Assembly: GCF_000213175.1 (NCBI RefSeq)
Contig: NW_009799099.1
Span: 3,601,215 to 3,665,214 of the forward strand
Direction: 5' to 3'
DNA from: Neurospora tetrasperma FGSC 2508
Lineage: Eukaryota; Ascomycota; Sordariomycetes; Sordariales; Sordariaceae
Length of the DNA: 64,000 nt
Shown here: one piece after another, positions 12,569-25,800 of the stretch
Layout of the letters: each line of letters begins with the position of its first letter
Numbering within the stretch: the stretch's first letter is position 1
Notes under the pieces: generated by a model
The model's input: only the letters and a program-made list of their open reading frames with translations
What the model was told of the DNA's origin: nothing
Database searches by the model: none
Position numbers and translations under genes: made by a program

Positions 12569-13649
12569 TTAAGCAGAAACCTTGGCCTTGTACTTTGTCG
12601 CCGCCTTGTCAAAGAGGTCGCTCTTCTCGGCCAAATCGGTCAAGAAGGGGTGGTTGGGATCAGCCTGCTCGAGAGCACTGTAAGCAGACATATATGTTAG
12701 CACACGTAAGTACCAAAGGAGAGGCGGAGGAAACCAGAGCCATATGTGTAAATCTGTAACGTACGCCTTGTACTCGGCCGAATCTTGTCCAGTAATGACG
12801 CTCCAGACGAGCTGGTTCGCAATGGCGTCCGCGAATCCGGGCTCCTTCTTGAGCGCCTGGTCCAGGGCAGCCTGGGCCTCCTCTGTGCGGCCGAGATGAA
12901 TCTCAGCAACGGCCTGCGAGACGAGACTCCGTACGGAGGAGGTAGCGGGTGCTTGTGCGAGCTCTTCAAAGACGTAAAATGCTTGCTGGTACTTGTCGCC
13001 GCCCTGTTAAGTGGTAGTAGACACAAAAGTTAATAGTTAGTAAACTGCTTGATCCAACCGCACAAAAGTGTTTCGCCGCAAAGGAAAAAGGGGTGGGGAA
13101 ACTAACCAGTCTCAACCCAACCCACGACTCAGCCAAATTAAACAACAAGCTATCTTGCGCCAGCCTCCGCGCGCTGGCCACCTCCTTAACCGCCAATTCC
13201 GTCCTGTTCTGCGCCAGGTAGATGTGCACAATCAGCGCGACAGCCTCCAGGTTGCCCTGGTGCCTCTGCAGCAGCGCCAGCGCCTCGTCGGCTTTACCCG
13301 CCGCCGCCAGCACCGTCCCGCCCACGACCTGGACAATACCAATTTCACCCGCGTCCATGGCCGCCAGCTGCTCGATCGTCTCCACGGCCGACTCGGCGTC
13401 ACCCGCTTTCAGCTGCGCCAACGCACCCACCGCCTCGAGCTCCGGCTTCTTCTCGCCCGCAACTTCGGCGAGCACGTCCTCGGCTTGGCCGAGCGCGATG
13501 CGCGCGCGCAGCTGGAGAACGCGCGCGGGGAGGGCGTTCTCGGCCGAGAAGGAGGTGGTGTCAAAGTCGATGACTTCTTGGTATTGGCCTTGGTAGAAGT
13601 GGCTCTCGATGTTGATTAGTTCGGCCTCGGCTCCAAAGGGGTCGGACAT
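12569..13649 (-). CDS. sec28: Coatomer subunit epsilon (COPI)
   Basis: Epsilon subunit of the COPI coat, which stabilises alpha-COP and acts in Golgi-to-ER retrograde transport. CDS is complement(12569..12677, 12765..13003, 13107..13649), 296 residues, the usual length. Both introns keep frame: 'WVGLRL' + 'GGDKYQQAFYVFEEL' (acceptor AACAG) and 'AEYKA' + 'ALEQADPNHPFLTDLAEKSD' (branch GCTAAC). The whole protein is a TPR-like helical solenoid; 'FYQGQYQEVIDFDTTSF' near the N-terminus and 'NPHPFL'-type C-terminal residues are family landmarks. The neighbouring gene on the far side starts divergently about 550 bp away. Confidence 0.93.
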
Positions 13650-14197
13650 TTTGATTATCGGTTTGGAGGGGGGTTCCGGATTAGAATGGTGGTGGTCGTC
13701 GTGCTTATCGATGAGCGAGGATTATGTTGGCGTCAAGGACCGGCCTGGTGTTCGTAGAGGTCGGGTATTATGGGATGCTGCCGAGGGACTGATCTCGTAA
13801 GGTGCTGATTGTTATATACCTGGTAGGGACTGGTGTCTGTTGTTGATTGTTTAAATGATGGACAGTTCAGTATAGCTTCAGTGGTTGATAGGGGATAAGC
13901 CAGTAGTGGACAGCCAAACACGAGTACAAGGTGCCTTACCTCGACGTGGAGCTGTCCGGTGGAGCCGGAACATGCCGCGTGGAGGGGATGTGGGGATTGC
14001 TTAAAGTGCGCACGTTCGTCTAGAAAGATTCTGCCGGACACAATTTTGGCGGTGAGAAAACGGCGTGCCAAACTTTGGCTGCATCTCTTCGTTCAGTTTT
14101 TCTTTCTTCTCTTTTCTTTCTCTTTTTCTTCAATTTGCGCGACCTCCACAATCCGGTTGTCGCCTCATTCAAAAATCCATTCCGAACCACCGCCAAC
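13650..14197. promoter_or_regulatory. Divergent promoter region, with pyrimidine-rich tract
   Basis: About 550 bases between the divergent starts of sec28 and the DUF2462 gene. A strong T/C-rich tract at about 14095-14145 lies 50-100 bases before the DUF2462 ATG; such tracts are common before highly expressed translation-related fungal genes. No specific factor site is assigned. Confidence 0.5.
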
Positions 14198-14467
14198 ATG
14201 GCCCAAGGCTCGGGCAGCAAAATCACCAAGCCCAACCCTGGACTGAATCGGTCCAAGGGCGGCAAGGCTCCCAAGAAGTCGGGTGTCACCAAGGTCAAGA
14301 AGAACAAGACCAAGGCCGACAAGGTCCAGAAGAAGTTCACTGCCGGCATGGCCGCCAAGACCGAGAAAATGTTGGGAGCCAGGGCTGGTCACTTGGAGCT
14401 GATCGGCAAGGGCAAGAAGGAGGAGAACAAGGAGAAATTCAAGGGTGGAACCAGAAAGTTCGGCTAA
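14198..14467 (+). CDS. Small basic DUF2462 (UPF0390 / L10K-like) protein
   Basis: Intron-free, 89 residues, about one third Lys/Arg. The protein begins 'MAQGSGSKITKPNPGLNRSK' and ends with the family's conserved 'AAKTEKMLGARAGHLELIGK'. The frame is open upstream, but 14198 is the first in-frame ATG; what precedes it is a T/C-rich leader. The family is conserved from fungi to animals (human C19orf53, Leydig-cell tumour 10-kDa protein) and is thought to be nucleolar and possibly linked to ribosome biogenesis; the exact role is not established. Its composition, the pyrimidine-rich promoter and the short length fit a highly expressed ribosome-associated factor, which is inference. Confidence 0.85.
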   Translation: MAQGSGSKITKPNPGLNRSKGGKAPKKSGVTKVKKNKTKADKVQKKFTAGMAAKTEKMLGARAGHLELIGKGKKEENKEKFKGGTRKFG

Positions 14468-14884
14468 ACGACTGTCTGCGCGAGAACGCCTGGTACGGGG
14501 ACAACGGCAACGGTTCAGACGGAATTTGTGCCACCTGATGGATGTTGCGCGGCAATGTTGGGTATCTCGCGGGAATGGTGGATGAAGAGAGGATGCCGCG
14601 GTGGACGTGGCGGCACGCGGGAACAACGAATGAGATGGGAGGAAGCAGCGACTGAAGGGGGTTTTGGTCACGACGAACGACAAACTTCACATCTTTCACT
14701 GGAATCTACGGCCTCTAAATCTCACGGACAACACTCGGAACTTAATTTTTTTTTTTTTTTTTTGGCAACACTAGCAAAGCAAGCACTTGTGTGGAGAATT
14801 TCACACGACATACGATACCCCGTCTCTGGAATACAACACCATTTCTCGCTGTTGAAAAACTGCCTGAGGTCGACGTTGCACCAT
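14468..14884. other. Convergent intergenic region with poly-T run
   Basis: About 415 bases between the stop codons of the DUF2462 gene and the CocE hydrolase. An 18-bp poly-T run lies at 14746-14763. Otherwise this is presumed 3' UTR of both genes. Confidence 0.6.
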
Positions 14885-16897
14885 CTAGATGTGTTCCGGG
14901 ATTATGGGCAGTGTGACATAGTTGTCAAAGCCTTCTCCGAAATGGATATGATTCTGGCCAGCAAATTTCGAAGCGGGTCTTGAGCAGAATCAGTACGCTG
15001 CGTTCAAACACGGAATGTGACCGTTGAAACGGAACTCACCTGTCTGTATCGGAGTTATGCTGGAAGATCCCAGCTCCTTGCGTGTCACCACTGGAAACCT
15101 CGAGCAAAATCCTACCACCTACGCCCACCACTACGTTGGTTGGCCAGAGCTCAACGTCAACGCCGTACACCTCTCCAGCCTTCACGGGGAGAACATCGGT
15201 CGAGAAGTACTCTCTAAAAGGGAGCCATGGCTTGTGCTTGGGATTTTCCTCGTGGACCTTTCGGTTGCTCACTCGGAGCCAGCCTTTGCAGACAGGGACG
15301 GGGTCACCCGCCGTTCCGGTGTAGAACACTTCGTTCCCCGAACGGTCGATATGGCGAATGGTCAGGAAGAGGTCAATGTCTGCCTCGTTCTGCGTGTTCT
15401 CAGGCGTCACCGAGACATTCAAGTGTGCCACGATATGGCCGGTTATCTCGGTCTCTTTCTCGAAGGGTGCTGTGACGAACTGGACCAACTCAGGCTTGTC
15501 CAGGCTCCCGAGAGCTTTGTATCCGATTTGCTCTGGCTTAGTTGGGTCTGGCTTGTTCCGGGAGAGGGCGTGATCGGACCCAAGGTAGAAGTCTGTATAC
15601 TCTGTCGAATAAAGCGGCCATTGGCCCTCACTCCGTTTCTCGTACGCTTTCTCTTTCTTTGCATCGTTGAACCCAATATTACCTTTGCGCAGCGTTACCT
15701 CGATCGGAGAGACTTTATTAGGGACACTCCAGCCGACCTTATCTTCTCCCTTGAGAAAGGCATCAAGGAAGCTCTTTTGAAGTTCAACCTGCTCCTTGTA
15801 GTAGAACGGAAGATCGTGTCGACCAGTGATGAAACGCAGATACTTGAATCTCGACCCGGCGTACGTATAACCCAGCACGTTACCGCGCAGATGGAGCGTG
15901 ATACCGCCCCAGTTCGCCACGCTCAGCACAGGAACCTCGATGTCCTCAAGTCGATACTCCTTACTGGCATAATAGTCTTCGTCGCGGAACCGATGCGCCT
16001 CGTTGTCTTTGGTCTGATCGTTCCTGTTTGATACCAACTGTTCCTCGGATAGGTCACCTTCGATCGTGTCTTCTTGTCCCCTGGCGCCGGGTCCGTCTGG
16101 TGGGAACTTCAGTTTGGAGCGGCCGGGCAGACCATACTGATTAACCAGCACCTGCCGGTTCCACCAAATATCAATGAAGTTGTTGGAAAGAATTCCGCCA
16201 TGTCGACACCGATCACGGTAGTAGTCAGACATGCCTTCCCAAGAGATGATGGCCGCTAAGCCTTTTGGTCGACGAGCAGCGACTCGCCATTGCGAACCTG
16301 TTGTCATTTGTCAACAACCATTCTTTTTCTTCTGCTAGATTTCATATAACTCAACTCACCAGCATAATAAGAAACCCCCAACAACCCCACCTTCCCATTC
16401 GACCACTCCTGATCCGCGCACCATTCAATCACTTGACAAAAAGCATCACTCGTATCCTTACTCATCGTATCCAGCAGCCCCGGGCTCTGTCCCGTCCCGC
16501 GCTCGTCCGCCCGCACCACCGCATACCCTTGCTTGCACCAGTACACCGGATCGGGCGTCTCCCAGGCGGAGAACTCGGACCGCTGCTCGGCGTTGACCTC
16601 GGCGAAGGAGCCCGGGTGGAATGAAGAGTAGGGGATGTCCTTCCCGTATGGGCCGTAGGTTACTATGACTGGGTATTTCTTGGATTGGACCTCGGGTTGG
16701 GGTTCGTTGACATCGAGGCCGGGCGAGGAGGTACATGACTTTGGGAGGTAGATGTTGGCGCGGATGGGAAACGGGGAGGATTTGAGAGGGATGGAGACGT
16801 TTTTCATAAAGAGGATTCGCGGGTCGGGGACGGTGGTTTGGATGTCGAGGAGGCGAGGAGGACCGTAGATGGTTCGAGGTTGGGAAGAGTCGCCCAT
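14885..16897 (-). CDS. CocE/NonD family alpha/beta hydrolase (X-Pro dipeptidyl-peptidase S15-like)
   Basis: CDS is complement(14885..14978, 15040..16297, 16360..16897), 629 residues. The nucleophile motif 'GVSYYAG' (Ser176) is split by the first intron, which joins 'YYAG' to 'SQWRVAARRPKGL'. A second intron, easily missed, begins at GTGAGT after 'HNSDTDR' and leads to a 94-bp exon giving 'PASKFAGQNHIHFGEGFDNY' and a short tail, which carries the family's C-terminal His region; without it the frame ends early. The likely Asp is in 'FITGRHDLPFY'. Domains: alpha/beta-hydrolase (about 35-330) and a C-terminal jelly-roll (about 370-629). Members cleave acyl esters or X-Pro peptides; the substrate here is unknown. 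No signal peptide is visible, so a cytosolic enzyme is likely. Confidence 0.88.
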
Positions 16898-19800
16898 GTT
16901 TGGTTTCGGTTTGTTTTGGTTCTGTTCTTATATATTGGTTTAGAGTGAAGCTGGTTGGTGTGTGTGACAGAAGGGAAGCTTGATGGACGAGGTTCGAGCA
17001 GACAGGTAGTGAGCCGAGGAGGATATCCGACTCGCTTGTTCTGGTGCTCTGCTGTTCTGTCCTCGTTGGTGTTGAAGCAAGGGTTGAGTCCACGAATCTG
17101 GGTCATCGAGCATCATTTGAGGCGGGGTACTAGACATCAACTACATATGCAGCTGCGTTACACGAAGTGCTATAGTACAGAAAGGGAAGCTCCGTTTAAG
17201 ATTTCACATCAGTTGCATAGCCGGGCTTCAAAGCACATGAGCCACTGTTCTCTCATTTACGTCTTATGACTCTTGATAGACTCTCAATTTGGCTTCAATT
17301 AGTTCAAGACAATCAGAGATCTCGGGTTTACGTAGATACAAGCACCAAAAGCATTAACGAATGTGGACTCAACAAGCAGCTAAACTTAGTAGCAACCGTC
17401 TTATAGATGGTGCAGTAGTCTCGAAAGGTACCGCCACGGTCATGACGAAGGTGTCGGTGCTTGCCGTCTTGCCTTCTTGCCTTCGGATAAACTTGGACAT
17501 TCCTCTTGACTTCCCCGAGAAGAGAAGAGCGAACTTCACAGACTCTCTATATTTCATTATGTGTGATTATCCACGTCATTTGTAACTGTCAGTCTCAAGC
17601 GGATTGGCCCAAAGTCGTGTTCTGTTACGATCAGAGCGGAGTGTCCAAGGTGCACAAAAAGGCGATAATATCACGATCGGTCGGCGCTACATACAACCCA
17701 ACACACAAATGTCTCCCACAATCCCAAACCTAGGTAAGAAGTAAAGACCCCAAACCATGATTTTCAGCATTCTCATCCATTCATGAATCAAATAAAAGTG
17801 CAGAAAGCTAAGTCGCCTAGGTAATTTTGGAGAAGGAACGATAATATCCCAGCTGCAGACCTACGAAAACTGCCGCGCTAAGTTTTCATCAACGATCCAA
17901 TGCGCCATGAGATTCGAGACCGCAGAACTCCCCGCTATGGTCGGTAGAGTGACTAGTGGGCGGATCTTATATGGCGGACCTTATATCGTGCCTGCCACTG
18001 GTGCCTGCTCCCTAGGCCAGTCTGAGAAGGTGCGAGGAAAAGTGTCATTGCGTCCGACGTCTGGGAGAGCATGTTAGCCGCTTGGGTCTGCAGTGCGGTA
18101 GGAGCGATGGCAGGCGCATGGCATCTTCTGCAAGGAAATATAATAGAGCTGCGCTGTGACATGACTTTAAAAGTCCCACTTGACACTCGGTCATGTGGTT
18201 CTTCCCGAGAAAAGCCTCGCGCTGTCGCAACTGAAAATCCTGCGATCTTTGAGGTTTGGGTTCGTTCTTTCCCTTCCTCAGCTCATATGTTTCCAGTTTC
18301 TATGACTGGTCCATAACCGAAATCTAGATCCTTCTCGAATATCAGCGCTCAATTTGAGAAATTAGATCTTTGAACCAACTGCTTAGGTCCAACTTCAACA
18401 AGCTAGGTTACGAGCCAACTTATCCTGATATTCAATCTCACGGTAGCTTCATATGCGACTATCGGACCTTTCCCATCAATTGTGGCAATCACCCTGTACA
18501 GTAGTGAATTACCAATCATTTGATCCTTCTTTGCCCACCGACCACTATACAAAGATCTCTGGCTTTGTCGTGGCGAATAATTGCTGAGTGGCAGTGGGGT
18601 CAAAGGACTGGCAGAACAAATTACGCCAAAGCCGCTTTTGTCAAGGCACGCTTTGACTCTCTCAAAAGCACTTTGCTTTGTGTGCCGGACGATGTTGTTC
18701 TGGTTCAGTCAGTCAGTCAGTCAGTCAGAAATGTCAACAACGAATCGTTGGTTGGGGTCCTAGACTTATTGGGAGTGTAGGAAAGATGAAACCTTCTGGA
18801 AATCATGGATTATTCAACCGGTACGTGGCTCACTCGCTTGGAATGCCAATTCTGCCAGACGTACCAGACATATAGGGTAGCATTCGAAGGCAGAACTGAG
18901 TGTGAGCTTGACAAAGTGGCGAGGATTCATCATATTCAGGGAAGTGTGAGGGGATGGAGTGCTTGCCTCAACACAACTCGCTGCTGTCGGTCGTTCCGAG
19001 TTGTGCGTCTGAGAAGGCAGATGAAATGGATGAATATATTACAGCGAGGACTTGGAAGTAGCGGAAATGCAGGACTCATAGGCCATACTCATGTGGTGAA
19101 GGTGATAAGGCTCGTCCCGGATGTTGATTGTTGTCAAGATTTGTCGAACTTGAGGACGGTGGAGATTTTGTGAGCAAGTGACAATAGACGCCATTGAGAT
19201 GTTCACTTCGTTGTCGTCCTATGTGCAGACTACGCTATTAACTTGACGTATTCTCCAATTTCAATTTCGTCTAGGTACTAAAAGATGACATTTCGATCCA
19301 AGTCTATGACTCTGCCATGGCTGGCTGATGATTCCTGCATCTGTGACTCTTGAGTGTATGTTGTTGCTCAAGAAGTAAATCAAGGACTTCCTCATTAGGA
19401 AAATGGCGAAATCAACTATGCTCCTGGATCCAACGAAGAAGATCCCAAGGAGAATAGCGCAATGATAGTTCGACTAAAGCGTGTTTGCTTACTTACTAAC
19501 CTTAGCCGACATTACTTTTTGGCGAGTGACGCCAAATCTCCCAGTTTTCATCGGACCTCTGATGCTCTTGCTTGCTAATCTCGAATTGATGAGTCTATAA
19601 CGATCGATCGCAAACCCCTGATCAACAGGTTACAAGAGGTGAGCTCGAATCTCACGATTCTGGAGGAGGGCCGAGGAAAAGCATCCGGATCTAAAAACGT
19701 AGGCAGGTCAGAAATCTGCATGCTAGTCCTTACCCTCTGATCCCAAGAGCCTTCCGTTCCTTATGGATCGGCACACACCGATGTCGCCAAACCCGAGCCG

Positions 19801-22800
19801 CTGTCTACATTTTCGTGACTGGCAGAAATTCCAAGGCTTGTTCTCGTCTTAACCGAGCTTTCATACGGGATAAACGGACCTTACGATATCTAGGTACCAA
19901 GGCAAGTTTTAGCTTCCGTATATGGGTTGTATTCCGTAGCCATCTCAAAACACTAGTCTAGAAGCCTGCGGCCGGGGTGACGATCTAAAGAATACCTATG
20001 CTCTTTAATGATCGGTATCCGTACCACCCTTGCTCGTGCTGATGAAGACTTCCCATGTCGTCCATGTGGGTAGGGATCGTGCAGACTTCACAAACTATCG
20101 AAACATGGTTATGGACCCCTATGATGAAACCCATTCGCACCGGGCGGTGGCAGCATACAAAGCAGGCGGGGCTGTAGGTAGAGCATCACTCTAAAGTCAG
20201 CCCTGAGGAAACGGCTGGGGCTGAGTGGAAGGAGTGGCGTTAGGTACCCTGGAAAAGGAGGGCAGCTTGCTAACAGGACTTTGTCTCAAAACAAGTCTAG
20301 ACTGTCCAGAAATGTGGCAGACTCATGGGGAAGGGTTATTGATCGTCGGCTTCTGCCCTGTTCGCAGCCGTAGCAAGCCTCGCATACGGCGGTTCGGCAC
20401 AGCATTGAGTAATAGAGCACCGACCCAGAGATGTCCGTGATGTTGATGCGACTGGAAGGCTACAGTTGACTCAAAAACATGTGACTACTCGCGTGTCTCG
20501 CTGTATCAGGGAACAAACGGTCGCTTAGCTCGTAATGACGATGAGCTTAGCTGCATACATCATTATGCGGGGGGATCTGGTTGATCTTGCACGATCCAAG
20601 GCATAGGTTTCACCGATCACTGATCGCTTCTAATATTATACTGGGGAGTGATAACCTACGTACCGCCACGGGTGGCTGCATTTGTTCAGGCCTTGTGCTT
20701 ATGGGCGACCCAGGCCGTTGGCACCGCCCGTGAACTAAAACAAAAGACCCGGCCGTTTGTAGCTTTCGTGAAAAGACGCGACGCATGGCGTACGCCTCGC
20801 ATCCGCGGAGTCGGTGTTCCGGGAATTTAAGATTCAGTATCAGTGCATCTCATGGTGAGTTTTTCGACATAACGGCGGAAGTGACAGCGCATTGCTGTGA
20901 GCGAACATGAGAGGCTATTGAGGACCATCACGTTACCTTGATGATTGGCCGACCACTGCTCTGTGATGTTCGGTATGAAGCACCTCTCTTGCGGATGATT
21001 CCGGCGCATGAGTCGTCATGGTTCGGAAACCATGACCAATCAAGTTATCCATTGGTGATCTTTGAGAGGACTGTATAACGTTTCTCTGCACACAAATGTT
21101 AGCTACCTTTGGCTTTGCTTGTGATGCTAGACAGTGAGCTTACCCATCAAGATCGAAGCTGTCAGGCCTGCATCGGCCTCTTTTGTTGTGTTGCTCTTGG
21201 CCATGGAGATTGTGAGGATATGCGATAGAGGTAGAAGTATGAGCAGAAAGGGCTAAGGAGAGGGAGATAGCAACGGGAACTTGGCCGTAGGCGGAAAGCC
21301 AAGGCAGCCACAGAAACATGGTGTAACATCAATGTCAAGCACCATACCTCAAACACTCGATAATTTACTAGCAACAGCATTGTTCCCTGGTGTGGTGATG
21401 AAGGAGTTTTCTACTTGGTCTTTGTCGCAGGGGTTCGAAATCCCGTACCTGACATAAACGAACCGGGCCGTGCCTGCTAGAACCCCGTTGGTCTCTGAAA
21501 CCTGGGCATTGGTGTGCCTCTGTGTTTATTGCTTGCTTTATTTTTGAACCACTGCAGTCAGCCTCCGCGATGTGGACCTGGGAAAGTCGAGTGACGCTCG
21601 GTGGAAATGAATCAATGGGGGTTATCATCCAACCAGGTGATGGCGGGATGGGGATGTTCGAGGGGGCATGGTTGTAGCGAGGTGAAGTGAGGTGACGGGA
21701 TTGTGTGAAACTTGGGACTTGAAAGTTCGACAGATGAAAGTTAAGTGCCGTCGAGTGACTTGAAAGGGGGAACACTGAAAAAATGCAACCGCGAACGGTC
21801 CCGAAGATGGGAGTCACTTCCACTTGGTGCTTCGTCGGGAATTTGGTAGCCCGAACCAGTTCCACTCGGACGCTTTCCCGTTCAAGTTCTGTACGCCCTT
21901 CTGTGCTGCCTTCCATTTACTTGTAGGCAACTTCTTTCCATTGTCGGGGTATCTTTACACTTGGTGAGCACCTTCCAGGTTCGTCTAAGGTAGGTGATAA
22001 GTACTCGGAAGTTTCGAGTTTATCCACCGCTTTTGGTTTGGACCCCATTGTGACCACCTGGAGTTCGACACCTCTAGTACACTCCGCTTCACTTCAACTT
22101 GGAGTTCGGTAGACATCCAAACATCTCTTGCCCGTGATGCCGATTGTTGCCGCAAAGTAAACATCCGACGGATATCTCTGAAACCTGCCAGCCACCTCCA
22201 GTCTCTGTAGTAGAATGGCTTGCCGCCTTTTAGCTCAACGGGCAGAGTAGGACACAAGAGTAATATGTTGGGTATTCATTGCCCATAATTTTCTTAGGCC
22301 ATCTTCGAAGATGCGATTGTGGTGATCATGATGATGAAAGAGGGGAGTCTAGAGCTTCCAGATCTCCTGTTACCATTTCCCATGTCTTGTCGCAGAGCCT
22401 CACAGGACAGCCAAGACCATGCCGGTCCTCCGCAATACACTTTATTTCAAGATTGGCGGGGTCCAGGTACCAACCAACCTGCACTGAGCAGGGCGTTTGC
22501 AGCGCATTCCGTCATAACCATCGATTACGGTGAACTGTAAATTACGTAGAGGTAGTGTACATGGTGCACGGGCCAGAAGCCATGAATAAATCACCTTGTT
22601 CATCACCGCAGCAAAGTCTGTCGGCTCCTCGCGACTTTCTCTCCAGGTGACGACGAACAACTCCTCAGTTGATCCAGTTCCCATCTGCTCCGGCAATCGC
22701 CGTCGCACTCGCCGAAAAATATCCAAAAATCACTTGCGCATGGAACTCTAAACGCCATTTTAGAGTTGCCCTGTTAATTCATTCTCTTTGCGTCGGCTGG

Positions 22801-25800
22801 ACGTCTTCCATGCTGTCCGGCCACGAGTCGGACAGACCGAAAAGCTTCGGAGTTTCGAAAGAGGTATCAGTCACCTCAGGTTCAACTTTTGGCACATTAC
22901 AATCAAGTGATGAACTCAAGTTGCGCGTTGTGCCTTTTCACACCTAGTCCCCTTGTTCACCCTTACTGGTACTCCAGCCAATGATAGCTTGGCGGCGCAG
23001 GTCGGGATCACACTTGGTGTCGCCAGTCCACACACTCGGGTTGGCGGATGCGAAGGGGGGGTTGCCGTCTCCCAAGGCACGGATGCTGGGACGCACCACT
23101 CCCCCGGGGAATCGACACCCGCATTGTTTCCGTCTGCTACGCTGCATAGGGTTGGACGAACGCGGGACTGGGACTCGATGCCCGGAGAATTTGTGACCAG
23201 AAGATTGGCGAGTGGCTGTCGGATGGCTTGGAGCTGGTGACTGCTTCTCTAAAAGCATTGGTAAGTGTTTGGTAGCTCATTTACTTGTATACTTCATCTC
23301 TCACGTCTTTATTCAGTAATCCAGCGACATCAAGAGATGTGTAGTGGGTACCACAGCTATCCCTATCAGTCGCCTGGACGGTCATGAACCAAGCTCAGTT
23401 AACTCGTCCGATATACTCTTCATGAGCGAAGGAGCTGGAACCCGCCACATATGAGCGGTACATGGCTACATGCTTGGGACCGCCGCATTCCTGATTGGAT
23501 ATGGTTGGAAATTTTGCCCGAACTGTCATTCAGCCACAGGGTCTTTTTCTTTTTGCCAGGGACTAATCGGCTTTGTTCAACATGCATTGGCGACCTCTCA
23601 ACTATCTTATCTCATCCATCTGGGTCCGCCATTACGAGCTCGATGTGGAGCCATCTCTCTGTCAGGCACAGATCGACCTGGAGAATTCTCAGTCTGAAGT
23701 ACGCCAAGGCGAAGGCCGCTCACAAGTCTGTCACCGATAAGCAGAGGAATGGTATACTTGGCTTTACTTGTGGAAAGGTCTTCTTCGGTCCCGCAGATCA
23801 TGTCACTTGGGAATCTGAAAGCAACAGTTGGACTTAAAAGACTACTGCGTTACGTCGTACCCGGGCTTGCCCTCCGGTGTAAGGGGTTCATCAAGACTAT
23901 TTCGTTATCGCGAATGGCCGATTTCTCTATCCTTTGGCGAGAAGTTGGCGAATGCAGCTTTAGAACCGGAATTCGCTAAGCAACGCTCTGAGTAGAGCTT
24001 AGTCAAAGGAGTACGCCAGAGAAACCCCGAACCAATGGCCGTTTTCTGCGCTTCGTGGAGCAAATCGCGTCAAGGCTTGTCAGTCGTATCAGCTCAAGCA
24101 ATTTCCATCCAGGCGGAACCTGAACACAGTTGTCTCAGACCGGGATGCTTTCTAACTACCCGCTGCCGCTGACTGACAACCAAACCTGGCCCAAGTTAAC
24201 TAACGTGGCCCAGTGAGCCTGGGTACCTGGCGCTTCCCGAGCATGTCGGCTAATGTGAAGCAGAGAGACAGTATCATTGACGGAACTCGATGCATTCGAC
24301 GGAGGCTCTTCCGGGTGGCCTGGACTAACGAGCAGCGCGAACTTGAGCTCCTCAGACCTATGTATGCAACATTACCATCAAGTAAGCAAAGAAAATACTG
24401 GCTATCTAGGCTGATGTCACGATGATTCACGGAGTAAGGCTTCAAATGCGGCCTACCATCTGGTTCCATTGGATTTCACACTTTTCCTCTCTATGACAGC
24501 ATATGAAGGGAACTTTTCATCAGGGGAGTCGAGGCCACAGGTAATCTTAGGCTATATGCCAAATACGTGCTCTAGCCTATCGCCAAGTCCACAGCCGTGG
24601 TTTGGTATATATAATGCAGAGGATCACAGTACCTGCCCTCCAGTTTCGATAGACCATCCAAGGGCGCTGGTGGTCACATCGAAGCTTCTCCCTCTCAATA
24701 CTAATGGTACTAGTGTATGCCAGCTGAAGCCAAGCAACAGTGTCTAGTGATCACCGGCCGTAGCAGATTTGATACCTTCCCATTCATTCCAAGACCATTC
24801 AGGCTGATGTCCAATCATGCGGACAGAATATGTCATTCTTAACCGGTACCTGAAGCCCAGACGACAAAGGTGGATACCAAGATACACCGGCCTGTCGCTT
24901 TCAACAAAGCACAGACCACCTGCGCACAGTGACGGTGAGGTGCTGGGGACAATCTCCACCACGCTAAGCTGTTTGGGTAATTTGGAAATGATGTGCATAT
25001 CGTCGCCTGCCCGTAGCGCGTAACGACGAGCACCTCTACGTAGTCCTCTTTGGGAGTGCAATTCGTACGTGCACCCCCCGCACCAACTGAAGCAAAAAGA
25101 GCCGAACGAAGGTGAACGCACTCACTTCAACACACTTGAAGGGAACAACAGAAAAAGTTGAGTTTCAGGGTCACCTGCATCAAGTTGCATCATCCAGCCG
25201 ATAAGTAGCTCTGATATTACAGTTGCCCGATATGGTACTTCCATCTTTGGAAGCCCGTACTAAAGAAGCTGAGATTGCGCCCATCTCCAATTCACAACCC
25301 ATTCTTCGATGTCGTGGCGTTTTCTCAATACCAAGCATCGCGTCAAGTTGTTGCTTTTCCATTCCCCAGCGATCGGGACATGGAAGGTGGACGCTACGTA
25401 TTCAACCCTTCATCTCTCTCTCCTGCAGAAACCCCTCTGGCGTATGAGAGCATGATGCAGTCAATGTATGTGACCTTCCAAGTTGCCCCAACCCAAGTTT
25501 CAACGCCAGATACCGCGCCTGGTAAGCAGCACATTGCATCGCATCGCAGATGCAGCAGACACCTGAAGGGGGCAAGCGAGCTGGCAGCAGATCAACAAGT
25601 CGATACCGAACCCGCTCACCCCGTCATCCCCTTACCATGCCAAACTGAGGGCGTCGGGCATGGGCATATATATCCTCCCTCCTGTCCTGGGATCCCGGGG
25701 TACCTTGACGTATACTGTGTAGTGTTGCCCTCGGAGGACCCTTGAATTAGAGGGGGAGAGGTCTCTTACACTTGTGAGGTCTCTAGGTAGTTTGCGCCTC

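Noticed and set aside
19590-19660. T-arm-like stem-loop GTGAG-CTCGAAT-CTCAC suggesting a tRNA.
   Set aside because: No matching acceptor stem, D arm or plausible anticodon arm in the preceding 70 bases.
20150-20420. GCCGTA...TACGGC hairpin recalling group II intron domain V.
   Set aside because: The helix is 6 bp with a loop that does not fit domain V, no other intron domains or reverse transcriptase remnants are seen; similarity is too short.
21361-21460. CAGGGGTTCGAAATCCCG resembling a tRNA B box.
   Set aside because: The acceptor stem does not pair and no A box is correctly spaced; at best a degraded tRNA fragment.
21368-21916. 182-codon minus-strand frame in the gene-poor interval.
   Set aside because: Low-complexity Ser/Pro/His sequence without recognisable features; its lower part crosses a tRNA-like TTCGAAA segment. 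Not enough to call a gene.
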